DNA of 64,000 nt, from NCBI GenBank assembly GCA_949358305.1, contig OX442317.1:806001-870000 (forward strand), read 5' to 3'. Below, one piece after another: positions 11,844-24,962 of this stretch (positions within the stretch are counted from its first letter, which is position 1; every line of letters begins with the position of its first letter). This stretch comes from Strigamia acuminata (taxonomy: Eukaryota > Arthropoda > Chilopoda > Geophilomorpha > Linotaeniidae). The translations under genes were made by a program, and so were the position numbers. The notes beneath the pieces were generated by a model, which searched no databases, was not told the origin of the DNA, and saw nothing but the letters and a program-made list of their open reading frames with translations.

Positions 11844-14800
11844 ATGAGCGTGCGCGACGGCAAGCGCGGCCGCGAGCGCGGCTCGGGCACAACTCGTCGC
11901 TCTCTCCTCGGACGCAAACTATCGCGCTCGTCCGTCGAACACACCAGTAGTGCCGGAGCCAGGGACGAGCATTCGGACCGCGACTGTGCAAAGGTAAAAC
12001 AAACAAAAAAAATTTCAAACATTTTTTTTTTCTTTAATTTTTTTCTTTTTTTTTGGTGTCGGTGCACTTTTCAATTCAAATTTAAAATTGCAAATTAAAG
12101 AGTTCTCTTTGCAATGCGAATCACCAAAACGTATTACATTCCAGAATGTGCAACTTGATGATATTAAAGCATCATGTTTTACAAAAAAAGAGAAAAAAAA
12201 TCAATAGTCCCTTAAAAATAGAATTAGCATTGAAAAAGAATAAAAGAAAAGAAAGAAGAAGAAAAAAACTCGAGTTAAAATTCAATTTTTCTTCGTCTAA
12301 TTGCCGCGGAACGTAAAGAAACGGCAAACTAACATTGAGGAATTGCAAAACCCGAAAATAGAGTCATAAAGTATGCACGAGGTGATGATTTATTCAGCCA
12401 TATCAGCAAATAGCGTGATGGAGACGGATTTTTCAGCTTTAATCTTAATTAAATTAACCGCACTTTTAATCATTTTTCTTATCCCACTTTCCACTTGATC
12501 CCCCACAATTAGACGGCGAGGGGGCTCGAAGTAATCCATTTTCCAGCAAACTGCCACCGGTCTCGAGACAAGCGACACAACTTAAGGCGACTTTTCTTTT
12601 TATTAATGCGCAATGCCACTTTACGATCAAATCCAAATGGCAAGCGGCCGCGCCAATTTATCCGAGTAAACAACGCCCAAATTATCGTTACATTTGTCGT
12701 TTTATCTCAAATAAAAAGCGAAATTGAAAAACAAACAAAAAACAAAAAAAATATCTACAACTGAAAAAATATAAAAATCGAAACCGAAAGTAGATTTACG
12801 TTCTCAGAGCAGACATTATCGTGAACGTTAAGCTTACCTTGTACATACTTTATGAGATTGATTGCGCGATGATAGGCATGCATAAAAAGCCCGAGCGAAT
12901 CGTTAGGTAAATTCACTGCACATCTGCATCCGACAGACTGAGCGTGCAATCCCCGAACCCAAACCCAAACGACTCGACAAAAAACTTTTTTTTCCATTCA
13001 TTCATCCATTCATTTATTCATTTATAATTTACAATGCTCATGTAACTCATTAAAATAATGAAATATTAATTCAAAAATTTGTGACATCACCCCGCTGTAA
13101 TAGGCCTAATCTCCTAGATCACCCGACTTGATTAGGTACATATATTCATTGCCCTGATAACCCGAATCAGTGAGGAACATTTGCAAAAAGCTGCAGCACT
13201 AACTTATTTTATCTCGGGGAGATCCATTGAGCCCCTCCAGGCTCCAGCACTTCCCAGACATTTTTCATCAGCCTCGAGGCACAAAACATCAAACATTAAT
13301 TTTTAATTCCTCAGGCTTGATATAATCCCTCAAGCTCAACTGAGCCTAGAGGCTAAAGGAAGACTGGTGGAGGCAAACATTCAGCAAATGTATCTGCCAA
13401 TAAATGGTGCAAAGAGCTTCATCTTTAAGGCAGAAGACTTAAAGAGAAAGAGCAGCAACCTCTGCTCTTGTGTCAGGACTAAATGAAGTGAAGCTGTTTG
13501 TACTAACACCTATGAAACAGTCGTGGATTGGCTGCCAGCCATCTCGCATCTGATGTATCATTCTTTGCCAAACTGCTGTCACGTCATCCGAAGAAGCCGA
13601 ACGGTAGAAGCGTGCAATTCTTCGCTGTTGAAAACGAGCGGCTTTACCCATCCAGGAAGTTTATTTTGTCCCGAATCGACTTGAAATGGCAAAATGGAGA
13701 ATGCACCTGAAATAGATGTCCAGATTTCCAGCGTTATAACGACTGCGGAGCTTTAGTCGTTAACGACACGGATTTACCTATGGCATTTGCTGCGGCCTCT
13801 TCGAAGCCGGTGATCTTTTTTTCCTGGTCTTGATCGTGGCATTTGGAAACAATAGAGATCCCAAAATCCCTCTTGCCTGGGATCGAAATCCACCACTGGT
13901 GGAGATTAACGCGTGCCTCTTGGCCACATATCGATAGGCGACTGCGCTCGGCATTGCGAGATTAAGGACACATGTTGTTGCATCGAAAACAATTTATTAA
14001 CTGACAAGATAAATTTCAAGCAGCATGAAGAAGCGGATCAATTATGCACTGAAGGCTTTGATCTTTCCCTTGATTTGTGCATTTTAAATTTGCTCGTAAT
14101 ACCAGGCATAAACCACGTCAGAAACCACTCAAAAGTCTGCGCCGGAGATCCCGATGGCAAATTGAAACTGAAAATTCCTTGCCTGTGCACATACATAAGT
14201 AAAATACACAATTTGTGCGTATTATTGCTACAATATCACATGCAAAAAAGCTTAAATTTAGGTTTAACACGGGAACATCAAAGAATAACGCACTACTATT
14301 GTACGTTAGCACAATTTTAACGCTCGCACACCGTATACTCCGAAGCTAATATAAAGTTTCTTAATAGTAAAGGCTAATGGCAACAAGATGCTTTATATAT
14401 ATTTGGATAAACAGAGACCTCTTCTTTAATTACATCACACGCCATCAGCAAGTCTCACATTGAAAGCTTAAACATACTTGCCGCTAACTTCTACGCTTCT
14501 ACGCTTGGGGATTATAATAACAGAGTAGGTACTGTATGAAATAACACTCCACTTGCTCATAATAAGTTGAGCAGAATATTGTCAATTTCCCGTTTAAAAT
14601 GGAAAAATTTCAAATTAAAAAATTTTACACCCGCGCTTCGGATGAGGAAAAGGGATGAAGTGCGATCCATATCCATCCGAGCAAGCAATACCCATTTATT
14701 CTTGTTTTCTTGCAACACACGGTCGACTGCTCCAACCGAGACTTAAAGAAAATGGTGAAACATCAGCAGCAACATTAAGAATTGAAGATGACCAGTAAAC

Positions 14801-17800
14801 CAGCGTTGCCGTATTGATCTTGATCGAATAAACTTGAGTAAATATTCTTGCGAGATTCATGTCAGGTTGATTTTACGATCCATAAACGTCGTTTTCTTCC
14901 TAAATACAATTACTTTTCTCGTCTCCACCTTATGTCTCTCGACCTAATAAAGCGAGCAAAAAACAACAAGTATCACTGAGAAATTCCAAACACGCCACAA
15001 GTGATGGTGATGGCAATGGCAATACAAGCACGTTGGACATGATTAGGAGGAAAGTGATGATGAAGAGCATTAATGTGCCACAGCTGTTGTTAAAAACGAC
15101 AAGTGTTCCTCATCTTATTCTTAGTTTGTTTGTTTTGAGAACTTGCCAAATGGGAGTGACAGAATGCTTTATGGATGCATTCATGTTGCTGCAGTTCGCT
15201 GCAATGGCGACCTCTGATGATGATTTAAGTAATTTTCTCATTTTCATACATGCACCAGGTGTTGTCTCAAGTCAAAATAGCTCCCATTGCTAATGAATGA
15301 ATAATGAATGAATGAATGATGAGCTCAACATGCCAACCTCCGGTGCCTGATTACCCATTAGATGCATTGGCAAGTCAGAACCTGGTACAAGTCAAACCTC
15401 GCTATTACCAATTCCCCATTGCAAAGAATTTCTGATTTCAGCTAGTTGATTGCCTGTCCTAATTTTTCCCATTAGGAATCATTTCACTACAACGAATTCA
15501 CGTTATTACAAACTGCTTTTTGTTTCCCATGACCTGTACTTTGAACCCGCTAGTCACAATTTTAAGATGCAAAATCAGCAAATTCTTCGTCTCTCCCTGG
15601 AATGACTATGTTTGAAGGATCCCATCTTGCATTTTGCATCAACAATCACAAAAGCCACAGAAATCCCCGTTAGAGGTGTAAGGTAGCCGATCTTACCCGA
15701 CAAATATGAGGTCACCCGTCCAAGACTTAATACTAGCTCAGGGGTCGGCAACCTTTTGAGAGGAAAGAGCCAAAAGTTAAAATTTACATAATTTCCCAGT
15801 TTTTAAAGAACCATTTTTGACTTTAGCGACGCCCGTTTTAGCGACGCCGTGTTTCAGCTGCTTAGATTCGGCTAGGTTAGGTTAGTTTAGGTCAGGCTAG
15901 GTCAGGCTAGGTTAAATTGGTTAGGTTTAATTAGGTTAAAGTGTATGTACTTCTGCTAAAGTGAAGTACATTCACTTTAGCAACGCCCGTTTTTTGGAGA
16001 GCCGCATCTTGACATCAAAAGAGCCGCAGGTTGCCGGCCCCTGTACTAGCTGCATTCAAAAACTTTAAAACGTATGCAAAACTCGTTTCGTGTTTGTACG
16101 TGACGTCATTCCCATTGAATAACATTCCGATGTTATTCAATGGGAATGACGTCACGTACAAACACAAAACCGTTTTAGAGTTTTTGAATGCAGCTAGTGG
16201 TAATCACAGGAGCTACGAACAACCGAATCTCTGAGATGGGCTTTAGAATCCCGTTCCGAATCCCCGAATCCCGAATCTTTACATTTTATAAAAAATTTGA
16301 TTTTTTTGTCGAAAATTGGACAAAAGTTAAAACATTTTCGAATTTTTTAATAAAATAATCATCTAAATCTTTCCGAATCCCAACCGAATCCCATCCAAAT
16401 CCTATGAAAGATTCGAATCTCTGACACGCGGATTCTGATAGTCGTGCCCCCTGGGTAATGAGCAATCTCAGAAAAGGATTTCTTTTGGCTTGTTTGTTTT
16501 TGCTGCAATCATCGAGTCGTAGATCATCCTTAATGTCATAGTCGCTTTAACCTCGCTGCATTAATGAATTCAATTAATGCCGTTAACTCGTACGAGGTTT
16601 AATTTTACTTTTACTCTTGGAAATAGGTTTTCGCTTAATTAATTAGGTTAATTTGTGTCATTTACTATGAATATTGTCGCCACACGGCTCCGCTTTCACG
16701 AATAAATTGAAATGTGTGCATTCATAATTGTAGCCCTACCAACAATTTGTGTGACCCTTCAAGAGCGAGCAACTGTCCATGTTTTACCTCCTTACAAACT
16801 CAAAGCAAATCAGGTAAACTCTCCAACGACTCGTGTTGCGCACAACTTTCCTGCCCATTTCACTGCACTCACATTATTCCAGAAATTAAGAGAATCTCGT
16901 GCCGAGTGCAATTCATTAACTCAGCTATGCACAGGTCCAAACTCTCCCTTTTAAAGCGACATCTATCCACCTCAGTGCGTACTTTCTTTACGATAATAAA
17001 ATAAAGTGACCCTAATGGCATTAATGGCGCTCTACACTATACGAACGATCAATCAAAAAATACTAAATGTCGGCCTTTTCTAAAACCCGAAATGAAGATC
17101 CGCTCGAAATTATCCGTCAAGTCAAAGAGTGATGCTATTTTTTTGTTTATCCTTTGATTATTACACTGCGAAAATGATGGCTATCATTTCCAAAACACGC
17201 AACACCGTTTATTGTCTTCTGCGTGCTTCCTATCCTGTTCAATTGATCTCCACTTAACCCTAATTTCACGCTACACACATTTTCCACCTTGTTTACCATT
17301 GATTACGTGACCGCGTTTCGTGTCCCACTTTCAACCCCGTAAAAATATCCCACTGTTTTAAGCATTTACAATTAAAATTAACAAACTCAACAGAAGTTCC
17401 TCCGTTCGCAGCTGGTTTGTATCAGCCCAATGGGATGGAATAGAGTTAGGGAAATATCGATCGGTTCCATTTGTGGCAAAAAAAGTTGTGTTTTGTTTGT
17501 TTTGTTCTTTTGTCACTTTGTTTTCATTGTGTCTCACCTTCAATTTTCCCCACTGGAGCAATGAAAGAAAGGTCTGCACATGGCAAACTTAATTATAACA
17601 AAGAGAAATGAAAACAGCAGTTTTGTCAAGATGACATCTCAAGATTGGATTTGATGTTGTTCTTTTTCCTCCTTTTTTTCTTTTATAGTTTATCAATGAC
17701 ATGAACATACAATTGGCATCACTGAGGGACCTGCTCATCCACGTGGGACAGCCTCGTGATTGTCCAGAAATGCGAGAAAAAATTCGAAAAGTCAGAAAGA

Positions 17801-20800
17801 ACTGTGTGGATTCTTGTAAAGCTACCAATCAAATTCTACTGCCTCAAGTTCGAAGGTAAACCATCACAATTTCTTGCAATAACAATTTCAAATGCATACC
17901 GAGAGAAAATGACAAAATGATAAGTGCATTCCACTTTGCAAAAAAAACACCACACAAAGATGGAATGGAATAGAATAGAATACTCTACCTTTTGCTTTTC
18001 CATTGAAATTACTTAGAATCCAAAATAAAAGGATTTGCGCTAGGGATTGCAGTACCGGTTTCAGTATCGGTTCCAGTACCGGTATTGGTACCTAGGATTC
18101 AGTAGCAGTCTTGGTACCGAAGTTTTTTTCTGTCGGTACTGAGGGCCGGTACTAGTACCGTAAGCTTTTCTTGGTACCGGAACCGTCCCTCACACCGGAA
18201 CCGGAACCGGTACTTTCCATCATCATAAACAACACAACAACGCCACTTACTACCAGCATTTCTAATGATGTAGGAGGTGACAAATTTTATTTCACTCGTT
18301 ATTTACTCATTCCAGCTGGAAACAGTTTCTTTTTTTAAATTAACTTGGAAATAGTAATAATGGCAAATGGCTGAACTAGGACAAAACCCAGAAGTTCCTA
18401 CTCCGGCAGTGTCTATGCCCGAAGTTTCTATAAACAAAAATCCAGTGTGGAACTATTTCACAAAGTCTAGTGACCGTCAGTCAGCCACTTGCAAAGTTTA
18501 TTAAAGAGATGGACAAAATCTACCAGTATCTCATGACAATACATCCAACCAGTGTGGAATCGGAACGGGCATTTTCGTCAGCTGGAATTTTTTGCACCAA
18601 GATAAGTAGCCTTGGGTGACCAGTCTCAGGATTCATTGTGCTTTTTACGTTCATATTTTCAAGAGTAAATTGTACTACTACAGTATTATCTAATTATACA
18701 TGACAAATAAATATTTTTGTTGAGAAATGGATTGACTATCCAGAACCGATACCAATACCGGTGCCAGTACCGCTCTCGGTAGTAGTACCGGCCCCAATAC
18801 CGGTGCTCATTTTTCATTCGGTACTGGAACCGAATACAGTAACGAAAAAAAATGTCAGTACCGAATACCGGTGCCATAAAAACCGTCTGGTACTGCAATC
18901 CCTAATTTGCGCCCTTATCTTCTTAATGTACTGACAACTCTAAACAAATCAATGAATTAGATGGAAAATATTCAAATAAATAATACTCCGTAAATAAAGT
19001 AAATAAAAATCCAAAATTAAATTCACCTTAGGAAATGGAATTAATTACGTGTCAACTGCTATTAACTGTTATTACTTCGACGAAGAGAAGTGCGGCCAAT
19101 GCAAAGAATAACATGGTTAATCATTGGTTGAGCTAATTTTAATATTCCCTTTCGACCAGCAGGTTAAATTGCACCTGCAGTAACGTGTGTTGCGAGTCGC
19201 TTGATTTACATCTACTCGACATTTGTTTCCCTAATCGCGCCTGGGAGATGTTGTCAAACAGTTTGCTCTCGAAATCTCATCTGCCTTTTTTTTCCTTTCC
19301 CTCCCTATTATTAAAGCGGTGAACTTTAATGAAATGAAAATCCATTTAAACGGCAACACAACTGAATTCAATTGATTGTATTGACATAAATTAAATGACG
19401 CAGTCATTCATTTGTCACATTACTATTCCATACATCAAAACGTCGCAAATCCAAACTGATTGCGTTCAATTTGCTTAATCAACTCGTGTTGTTTCTGCCT
19501 TACCGGTATTGTCTTTTCTTTGCTTGCTTAGTCAATATTGACTAAATCCTAGGTGAGCAGCCCTTAGGAAAATGACCACATTTATTGCACTTTGTTTGTA
19601 CATTCGATGATTCCCCTCCTCGCCCGCTTACACTAAGTGACTTACAGTGAAATAAATCGTTCGAGAGCAGTTGCGTTCTAAGAAATTTTTTCCCGAATTC
19701 AATGCACATGTTTCTTCTTTGATTCTCCGCTCGCAGTCTCTCTCTCTCACCAATATCGTTGTCAAGTCGGATTTGCTGCTCTGCACTGCACTCTAGAACA
19801 AAACAAGGCTTCGGCAATGTTCCATTAATCCTACAAATGGACAAACGATCCAAAAGTCAAACTCGATTCCTCTCTCTCCCTGACTTGGCGAAGGGCCAGT
19901 TTAAAAAGGACAAACACCTACAATATTCACATTTAGGATTTAGCCTTGCAGCAGCGCCTATCTTAAACCAACGGCGATAACAAATCCAAACTTATCTTTT
20001 CTTTGCAAACGAGTTGCAATTTAATAAAAAGCACTTTTATGGCGCAAGTATTGCAGGTACTTTAAAACATTTTCCTCGGCCGTATTTCAGCTTCGCCGAG
20101 ATTCTTATTGTTTCCGTAAAATCAATAGGCGCGTTCCGTTTCATTTACACAAATTCCTACCAAAGAAGCTCTACCTCACTTAATATCAAGTTAAAGGCAT
20201 CAAATAAACAACTTTGATTGATAAACAAATTATGATATCATAACACCTGTCACATCTATCGTAAATGCTCTCACTGAGCGCGGGATGCTGAAACGTGCAA
20301 ATTTGCATTTTTCATTCAAAAATCGACATTTAAATTTTAAAGTGCCAAAAATGCACTTTTTGAGATATATAATTGTCGCCTAATCATTTGGTGTGCAAAA
20401 TCAAGGTTGTATCAATAGAGCGTTTACGGTATCCACTTTAAGTCGAGACGTTCTGTGCATTTGGAAAAGTTGTCGCCGTTTTATTTATTCTTTTTGTAAA
20501 TTTTAAATCAACCACTGCCAAATAGTTATCTTCCTTTAAAGCTGGCCGCCCCATTTGACTGGATGTCCCCGGGCCACAGTCCGTGACAAGACTCAGCCCT
20601 GATTGACATTCCGCAGACAGCACACCTGACTCGACTTTAAAACGCAAATTAATATCATCACTTCATTTCCCCAAATGACAAAATTCCAAGTAAAAAAATG
20701 AAATCAAATCATTTACTTAATTTTCATCAACTTTAGGAAAATTCTTGACAAAATAAAAAAGGAAAAGAAAATGTATTCCCTCTTGAGCCGAGTTGAAACT

Positions 20801-23800
20801 TAATAAATGTCTTGTTTTCATTCTCATTTGTGTCAGTCGAGTATTTTCTATTGTATGGATTTTTCCTGCAAGATGCCAGAGCGGGGGTGGCAAAGAGGAT
20901 TTAAGGGTTGTGTTTTCGGGATCGATATCGTTTACGGATGTGTGTAAGTCCTTTACACACCTGCAGCCATTCACTCTAATTTTTTTTTTCAACCTAATTT
21001 TTTTTCCTGCTGACATTTTGATGGAAACAAAACTCTTTAAAGTAAAAAACACAAAGAAAAACTTTCACATTTTCAAAACCCCATTTTAATGATTTAGCAA
21101 AAAAAATGTTTCCATTACTCGATTTAATCCCCATAAAGTGGATAGTTTTAGATAAGTATCAAAACACAAGTTTGAATTGTGAGTAAAAGTTCAGATGGTG
21201 TTGGATTAAAGGAGAGAGACTATAGACATACATTCGCCCCAATAATTGGTGTTGACTCTTATACGTTTCCAATAGAACGTAGGAGAGAGAGAGAGGAGCC
21301 CTCAATCCCTCAATCCCGAGGTGTTTTCAAATCCGCTCGTGAGATCAACTTTATTTTAAATCCTGTCTGAACTGATTTAATTCTTGTTTACCTTTTCACT
21401 TTCAATTTTCTTTTTTCTCTTCATTTTAATTAGTGATGTGGCTGAGGGGATCCCAGTGGATAACCAGCATTTCGTTCATCTTTATTGCTTGGCACAACTT
21501 CTTGTCCGAGAACTGCACAAATGCAAGCGACTTGTCACTGCTCATCCCTTGGACATGACTCAATATCTAGGTAAATATGCTCTATGCTCCATTCACCCTA
21601 AACAGCCGCTAATTGTCATTGGCCGGCTGTTTCGCCTTTGTGTCAATACAGAGTACAAACTTAAAACCCAAGTGTAGAACAGGGCTACTTCGAAAACTTT
21701 TTCCTTCCGTACAAATTTTACGCGACCCCGGATATATATGTGTTTTAAGTTTATCTATTTATCTATTTGCCCGGTCAATCTTTTAATACTGTCGTTAGGG
21801 TAAGACAAGAGACCGGGTCAAGATTGATGTCACTGAATCTCAATAGATTTTTATGCCACCTGGTAGAAAAACTAAAAACATCTAAACTGAAGGGAAGTTT
21901 TTGTGTCAAACATTCTTCGCGACCCCACAGTTTAAGAAATCCTGGTGTAGGACACACAGAATTTAGCAAAGGCGAGGATAAACACAATTGCTCCATGTTT
22001 TATTTTGTTGTAACAAGAGTTACGAGAGTTGTAAGAAGAGTATACATATAAACATGATGACAGATTATTCACACCCATCTTTGACTAATATTTTCCCCAA
22101 GAATCACTTAAAGTCCCCCAAGTCAAAACCCCCCAAGAAAACTATTGTTGTCCTAATGCTTATTCCCCCTTAATAACGGTTTTACCAATCCAGTAGATTA
22201 CCACTACTGCTTAGTGCTTATGCATGTCGCGCGACCAAAAGATGGTCCCTGGCTAAAGATTTGAAATTCTGTCTGTGTACAAATACTTGCCGCCAACTCT
22301 GCAATACTCGTCAAGTATTATTTATTTATCATCAATGGCATGAAAGATAAAATTAACTAGGAAGCATCCACGCATGTATAGGAATACGAGCTTATAATGG
22401 CACATTACTTGACACAGACACTAACGGAAGACATCACAGTTTTCCAGATAAATTGGAACCAATGTTTGCAATGCCCTCGACGCAAATAATCCATCATGTG
22501 CAATCGTCTCTTGTTTGGTTAGCGAAGCGCATTTCCTTTGTGTCTCGTGCCAAAATAATCCGCATAATACCTATCTTGGGCCGAACTATTCCCATCATTT
22601 CTGACACGTCGCACTAGGGTGTTAAGAGAGTTCGCCCTACCCTTTAACTTTTATTCAAATATCAAATACCTACATCAACCAACGGCTGAAATGTGTTAAA
22701 CGACATCTTAAGCTTCAGGTTCACACTGTAACGCACCAGTTGAGCTGAGCCTGCTGCTTCCACTCTTTTAGAGTTTAAATATTTCATCAATACCGCTTTA
22801 AATAGATATATTTCAGCCAGTATCAAGTGCTGAATATGATGAAAACACCCTGAAACCAACCAAAAGGACCTAACAAGAGGTTTCTAAATGCCTGTTAAAC
22901 ATCGCATCTAGATAGATGCAATGTTTAATATCGTGTCTGCATAGATGCGAAGTTAAATCGATTATCCGTGCAACTGGGGAATAAACACTGAGCAAGAAAT
23001 AAAACATGACTATTTAAAAATATATATTTTGTTCCCACAAATCAATCGTTAAAGGTTGACGCCTATTTTGCACCTCTTCACTATTTTAAGTAAAATACTG
23101 ACAGTACAAACCTAATTCAACCTCTGATTTCAATATACAGTACCACCTTGTGCAAGAAAGTGTCAAAACGATGTACGGCGCTCCCACTAATGTTATAAAT
23201 ACTAAATTAGCTTAGTAATTGAAAAAGTATACGCATTTAGTCATTATAAAATAAGAAAAAAAATTTTTTAGAAATAAAAGTTGGTCTCCTTAATTAATTT
23301 TCAAAAAAAAAATTATTACACTTATTTTACTATTTCTATAATTATTTTCGATCTTCCCTTGGCCGTGGGAAGGTTAAAACAACTGCAAACAAAAGGCTTT
23401 ACGTCATGAAAGTGGACGAGTAAAACCGATCGTTTGCAAGAGTAAATAATTCTTTTAATTATTTCTCGCATTCATCAATATATATATATAAAATTTTCAT
23501 CCTATTGCCACACACGTCACTTTTTCAGAGCACACGAACCTCTAATCTAATGGAAAAAGCATTTATATCAATTATTCAACAGATACGCTTTTCCTATACC
23601 CAAGAAGCAACAAATTAAATCGTTATTTACTTCCTTACGACATCGACAACCCAAACAAAAACTTCCAAGGAAATTTATTCTACGAATAAAACACAGACAG
23701 AAAAACCTTTAAAAAAACGCTTTAATGGCTCCAAATTGATCCTCGTTTCGAGCGTGGATGGTTAATATTAATATGGCTGCTTGTAATTGTTTCTTGCGGA

Positions 23801-24962
23801 ATTAAAATCGAGCATAAATTTGATTTATTTTCCGGATAACCATAGAAACGAAACCGGGTCCTTCGGGAATGTGCGTACTTAATCAGCTGGTTTTATGCAA
23901 TCCATTCGCTCCCGATTTTACTGACGAGGAGATCCGCAGCATCGACAGGTAAAATTATATAAAAGCATTTTATTTCTTTTTATATTTCCCACTGACACTC
24001 CAACTTTTTACGACATCCACAAACCACTATTTTATGTTCATATCAAACTCACACGACCCAGCGACAATTAATTTAACCGTCCGATACCCGAGGCCCCTGT
24101 GGGATTTTATGTCCGTATTGGTTTAACGTGGACAGCGGAACAAAGTCCATCTTGTTCGGCTTCGGTTGTCTCAAATCCTTTTAGCCCGGAGAATGGTTGA
24201 AGTCATTAGCAACCTCAAGATGACCGTTGACCAAAAGAAATCTCCGCTTTGTCGTTTTCTTCATAATTTCATTGTTTTTTCAAGGGATACTCAAGAAATT
24301 GGTGCTATTCTCACGGAAATGCAAGAGTTCATGCCGAAAGAAGAAAACGGTACGTGTTTTTTTGCTTAAAATGATGAAAAAAATTAATTTTTCTGCATTT
24401 TCTACCGTTTTTCATAAGAAAAAAAAATTAAAGCAGTTTTAATGAAAAATCCATTCTCTTAATTGCTAGGCTGCGAAACTTTTTTAAAAAATTTATTCAA
24501 AAAAAAAAAACTTCTCTAATTCCTAAGCATTATGCAGAAATTAAATTAAAACCGAGCCGAATGCGATCCAAAATTCGATTTCCGCACTAAAGTCACGTAG
24601 ATTTCCATGTCGTCCATCTTACATTGGCATTTCTTACGCACCCAGAAAACCTAATAACTCATCCATAGTTTGCGTCGATGCCACTAGACTGCTCTATCCC
24701 CTTCAGCAACACACCATTATTACATGCATTATTAATCAAATTTAAATAACCCACCAAAACAAAAAATAATTACTCCGTATTTTTTAAAAATTTGCACAAA
24801 ATCGCTAATCTAATTTCTTTCAAATATTAATTCACTTTTGCAGGCAAAAACCAAGCGTTCATCGAGGAAACAGTTATAAGATGGCAACGCAGACGCCGAA
24901 AGCGAACCCTCTATAAAAGCATGGGAGCATTTTGTTGTCTGTGTAGACCAAATTATTTATGA
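11844..24962 (+). CDS. RGS7BP: RGS7-binding protein (R7BP) homologue
   Basis: Membrane anchor for R7-family RGS/G-beta-5 complexes that speed G-protein deactivation in neurons. Exons 11844-11993, 17689-17855, 21434-21570, 23846-23948, 24285-24349, 24844-24962 give 246 residues (vertebrate R7BP about 257). Frame continuity holds at every junction. Diagnostic parts: basic N-terminus, the DCAK/FINDMNIQLASLRDLLIHVG helix, a second helical exon (FVHLYCLAQLLVRELHKC), the DTQEIGAILTEMQEFMP exon, and a C-terminus with a basic cluster (RWQRRRRKRTLYKS) followed by FCCLC, the palmitoylation site of the family. In exon 5 an internal acceptor (TTTTTTCAAG at 24,284) is required; the in-frame-looking sequence upstream of it (24,173-24,284) breaks the frame. 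Introns are large and transposon-rich (5.7, 3.6 and 2.3 kb). Confidence 0.88.
15739..16043. mobile_element. hAT-type MITE with 8-bp target duplication
   Basis: Ends CAGGGGTCGGCAACC at the left and its inverse with one mismatch at the right (GGTTGCCGGCCCCTG). The flanks are an exact 8-bp duplication, TACTAGCT, at 15,731-15,738 and 16,044-16,051, the hallmark of hAT insertion. 305 bp, non-coding. The interior carries a degenerate run of AGGTT/TTAGG-like units (about 15,872-15,945). Confidence 0.93.
16045..16198. repeat. Foldback (palindromic) element
   Basis: Two arms of about 75 bp, starting ACTAGCTGCATTCAAAAAC and ending with its inverse, meet at a 4-bp centre near 16,122 (GATGTTATTC/GAATAACATC around it). 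The arm near the centre is almost perfectly paired. The end motif (GCATTC-AAAA) resembles elements at 38,585-38,953 and 50,381-50,727. Its left end was interrupted by the hAT MITE at 15,739-16,043. Confidence 0.85.
18041..18904 (+). mobile_element. Internally deleted hAT DNA transposon with intact ends
   Basis: The element has 16-bp perfect terminal inverted repeats (TAGGGATTGCAGTACC) and an exact 8-bp target duplication, ATTTGCGC, at 18,033-18,040 and 18,905-18,912. Subterminal regions carry many copies of GGTACCGG/CCGGTACC-like units in both orientations, plausible transposase binding sites. Inside, only the two ends of a transposase remain: a BED-finger start (18,367-18,504) and a hATC dimerisation piece (about 18,505-18,620). 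864 bp in all, so non-autonomous. Confidence 0.93.
18367..18620 (+). pseudogene. hAT transposase remnant: BED finger fused to hATC fragment
   Basis: The first part (ATG 18,367, stop 18,502) encodes NPVWNYFTKSSDRQSATCKV, the first half of a BED zinc finger. Immediately after the stop, in a different register, comes IHPTSVESERAFSSAGI...TK, the C-terminal hAT dimerisation motif. The whole catalytic core is missing. This is the product of an internal deletion. Confidence 0.85.
21571..23845. other. 2.3 kb third intron of RGS7BP
   Basis: Contains the hAT MITE at 21,680-21,944 and a short imperfect hairpin at about 22,900-22,935 (AACATCGCATCTA paired with TAGATGCAATGTT). No supported exon. Confidence 0.5.
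21680..21944. mobile_element. hAT-type MITE, older copy
   Basis: The left end CAGGGCTACTTCGAAAACT and the inverse of the right end (CAGGATTTCTTAAACTGTGG) are related. Both subterminal regions carry GCGACCCC. The flanks are GTGTAGAA (21,672-21,679) and GTGTAGGA (21,945-21,952), a 7-of-8 target duplication. Non-coding, 265 bp. Confidence 0.75.

Larger units (their letters stand above)
11994..17688. other. 5.7 kb first intron of RGS7BP
   Basis: No coding exon supported. It contains an AATG microsatellite (about 15,290-15,320), a hAT MITE (15,739-16,043) and a foldback repeat (16,045-16,198). An open frame at 13,913-14,320 (135 codons) has no recognisable domain and no convincing splice context; I leave it uncalled. 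13,090-14,640 has a base composition closer to coding DNA than its surroundings and could be an old retroelement, but no motif supports this. Confidence 0.5.
17856..21433. other. 3.6 kb second intron of RGS7BP
   Basis: Contains the deleted hAT element at 18,041-18,904. Elsewhere AT-rich with no supported exon. Open frames around 19,542-19,980 and 20,793-21,089 lack homology signs and splice context. Confidence 0.5.

Noticed and set aside
13913-14320. 135-codon open frame with several cysteines in RGS7BP intron 1
   Set aside because: No signal peptide, no recognisable domain and no promoter or splice context; cysteine clusters alone were not enough.
24166-24284. Extended exon 5 of RGS7BP starting at the acceptor near 24,173
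   Set aside because: It does not join in frame to exon 4; the internal acceptor at 24,284 does and gives the conserved DTQEIG start.
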